Part shown: positions 62,900 to 64,000 of the stretch, piece after piece
How positions within the stretch are numbered: position 1 is the first letter of the stretch
Layout of the letters: the number at the start of each line of letters is the position of its first letter
DNA from: JBBQUN01 sp963717115
GTDB lineage: Bacteria > Actinomycetota > Acidimicrobiia > Acidimicrobiales > SZUA-35
Direction of reading: 5' to 3'
Assembly: GCA_963717115.1 (NCBI GenBank)
Contig: CAVQVO010000020.1
Coordinates: 434,001 to 498,000, forward strand
Length of the DNA: 64,000 bases
Notes under the pieces: generated by a model
Told to the model about the DNA's origin: nothing
Databases searched by the model: none
Seen by the model: only the letters and a program-made list of their open reading frames with translations
Made by a program: the position numbers and the translations under genes

Positions 62900-63469
62900 A
62901 TGACGAGCCCCAACCCCATCCCCGTGAAGATCGTGGTCGCCGGCGGCTTCGCCGTCGGGAAATCCACGTTCGTGAACTCGATCTCCGACATCGAGCCGCT
63001 GCAGACCGAGGCGGCCATGACCAAGGCCTCCGAGGCTGTCGACCACCTGGGCGATGCCACGACCAAGACGTCGACGACCGTGGCGATGGATTTCGGGCGG
63101 GTCGGGCTGGGCGAGGATCTCGTGCTCTACCTGTTCGGCACGCCGGGCCAGGACCGGTTCCACTTCATGTGGGACGAGCTGGTCCGTGGTGCCGTCGGTG
63201 CGGTCGTGCTGGTCGACACGAACCGGCTCGAGCAGTGTTTCGCGGCCGTCGACTACATGGAACGGCAGGGTGTCCCGTTCGTGGTCGCCGTGAACGCGTT
63301 CAACGGGGTGTTGCGTCATCACCCCGACGACGTGCGCGAAGCGCTCGATGTCCCGGCCCACATCCCGGTGGTCGTGACCGACGCCCGCCATCGTGCGGCC
63401 GTGCGGGACACGCTCATCAATCTGGTGCGCCACGCGATGACCCTGGCGAAGGCCCAAGCGCCGGCTTGA
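62900..63469 (+). CDS. Conservon small GTPase (CvnD type, MglA-like)
   Basis: This 189-residue protein has the G1 loop VVAGGFAVGKSTFVNSIS, G3 LFGTPGQDRFHFMWDEL and a G4 position reading VAVNAFNG, where Ras-type proteins have NKxD; that change is usual for CvnD proteins. It switches between GTP and GDP forms under control of the roadblock protein. ATG 62900 has GAGGAAG just before it; an upstream ATG at 62873 overlaps the DUF742 end and is not conserved. The stop codon is inside the first copy of a 29-base direct repeat. Confidence 0.93.
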   Translation: MTSPNPIPVKIVVAGGFAVGKSTFVNSISDIEPLQTEAAMTKASEAVDHLGDATTKTSTTVAMDFGRVGLGEDLVLYLFGTPGQDRFHFMWDELVRGAVGAVVLVDTNRLEQCFAAVDYMERQGVPFVVAVNAFNGVLRHHPDDVREALDVPAHIPVVVTDARHRAAVRDTLINLVRHAMTLAKAQAPA

Positions 63470-63514
63470 CAGAGCGTGGGGTGGCAGCGCCGGCTTGACA
63501 GAGCGTGGGGTGGA
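63457..63514 (+). repeat. 29-base tandem repeat covering the GTPase gene stop
   Basis: Two copies start at 63457 and 63486, and a third partial copy (10 bases) begins near 63514. The first copy includes the last codons and TGA of the conservon GTPase gene. Each unit begins AGCGCCGGCTTGACAGAGCG. It looks like a recent duplication or slippage. Confidence 0.85.
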
Positions 63515-63557
63515 GCGCCGGCTGCGAGCGCGTTCGGTTGGTGAGCTCCCGAGGGGG

Positions 63558-63563
63558 TAGGCT
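63558..63563 (+). promoter_or_regulatory. -10 box of a leaderless promoter for the SDR gene
   Basis: TAGGCT, 9 bases, then ATG 63573. Confidence 0.45.
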
Positions 63564-63572
63564 CGCCGACCG

Positions 63573-64000
63573 ATGAGTGAGTCAGCCGACACGCCGAGTC
63601 CCGCGTCGATCGCCGCTCGGCCCCGATTGAGTCGGCTGAGTCGTTCGATCGAGGGTCAGGTCGCGATCATCACCGGAGCGGCGTCGGGAATGGGTCGGGC
63701 CATGGCCCAGCTCTTCGTCGACGAGGGCGCGAAGGTCGGACTGATCGACCGGACCGCCGGCGGGGTCGGGGTGGTGGCCGACGAACTCGCCGAGGCCGGT
63801 GGCGTCGTGGTGGGTCGCACCGCCGACGTGTCCGACCGAGACCAGGTCCTCGATGCCGTCGCCGGCATCCGCGGCGAACTCGGTCCGGTCGACATCCTCG
63901 TCAACAACGCCGGGGTCAGCATCCCGGCGGCGATCGACAGCGATGGCTACACGGCGGCGTGGGACACCACCTTCGGCGTCAACCTCGAGGCGCACACCAT
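63573..64000 (+). CDS. Short-chain dehydrogenase/reductase, 3' partial
   Basis: The first 142 residues of an SDR are visible; the gene runs off the right edge. After a 28-residue Ser/Arg-rich extension, the NAD(P) loop VAIITGAASGMGRAMAQLFV (T-G-x3-G-x-G) and the NNAG motif (DILVNNAGVSI) are present, followed by the start of the helix that ends in N (TTFGVNLEAH). The catalytic Ser/Tyr/Lys lie beyond the window. The acidic residue after strand 2 (GLIDRT) points to NAD+ preference. Substrate is unknown. Confidence 0.88.
   Translation, partial: MSESADTPSPASIAARPRLSRLSRSIEGQVAIITGAASGMGRAMAQLFVDEGAKVGLIDRTAGGVGVVADELAEAGGVVVGRTADVSDRDQVLDAVAGIRGELGPVDILVNNAGVSIPAAIDSDGYTAAWDTTFGVNLEAHT

Overview
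The window is 64 kb of uniformly high-GC DNA from a free-living actinobacterium. Three things point there: a complete conservon (histidine kinase, roadblock protein, DUF742 protein, MglA-like GTPase), SD-less genes with a TANNNT -10 box placed 6-9 nt before the start codon (leaderless transcription), and many GTG starts. Class Acidimicrobiia is my best guess, but that is inference, since no 16S gene is present. I see no rRNA, tRNA, CRISPR, phage or insertion sequence, so this looks like ordinary chromosome.

Layout. 1-7979 is a one-carbon operon: a corrinoid-activating ASKHA protein (cut by the window edge), an MttB-family methyltransferase, and a three-gene NAD-linked formate dehydrogenase. 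The catalytic FDH gene carries an in-frame UGA at the active-site position followed by a bacterial SECIS hairpin, so it is read here as a selenoprotein. Its N-terminal Fe-S modules are encoded on a separate gene two places downstream. 8095-11388 is a DUF1800/DUF1501 secretion pair with DUF4214 repeats. 11398-19234 holds a cyclase-AAA regulator, fatty-acid enzymes (acyl-CoA dehydrogenase, enoyl-CoA hydratase) and small conserved genes. 19863-23473 is a SNF2 helicase with a small basic partner. 23511-26802 is a Trk potassium-uptake operon. 26937-31941 is a coupled trio of two flavoenzymes and a GNAT acetyltransferase. 32019-36275 holds an FMN-barrel protein, a TrmH-type methyltransferase, a flavodoxin, a desaturase and a PaaX-type regulator. 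36259-43478 holds a GGDEF/degenerate-EAL protein, a HAD phosphatase, an amidase, an S51-like protein, pseudouridine-phosphate glycosidase and a hexapeptide acyltransferase. 43445-47821 has two metalloproteases flanking a PLP enzyme. 47856-53080 has an ELFV-like protein, an EVE protein, a membrane pyrophosphatase and an M18 aminopeptidase. 53359-59422 is gltBD. 59468-63469 is the conservon with a divergent DUF4388-like gene, and an SDR gene starts at the right edge.

How the parts fit. The first operon suggests removal of methyl groups from a quaternary or tertiary methylamine (or a related methyl donor) onto a corrinoid protein, with oxidation of the C1 unit ending at formate to CO2 plus NADH. 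The corrinoid protein and folate enzymes would have to lie outside the window.

Sequence quality. Seven genes are broken by single-base indels, mostly one extra base in a GGG/CCC run, yet each reads as a normal family member after correction. I treat these mainly as likely sequence errors and give corrected gene spans, but list them as pseudogene type because the sequence as given does not encode one intact chain.
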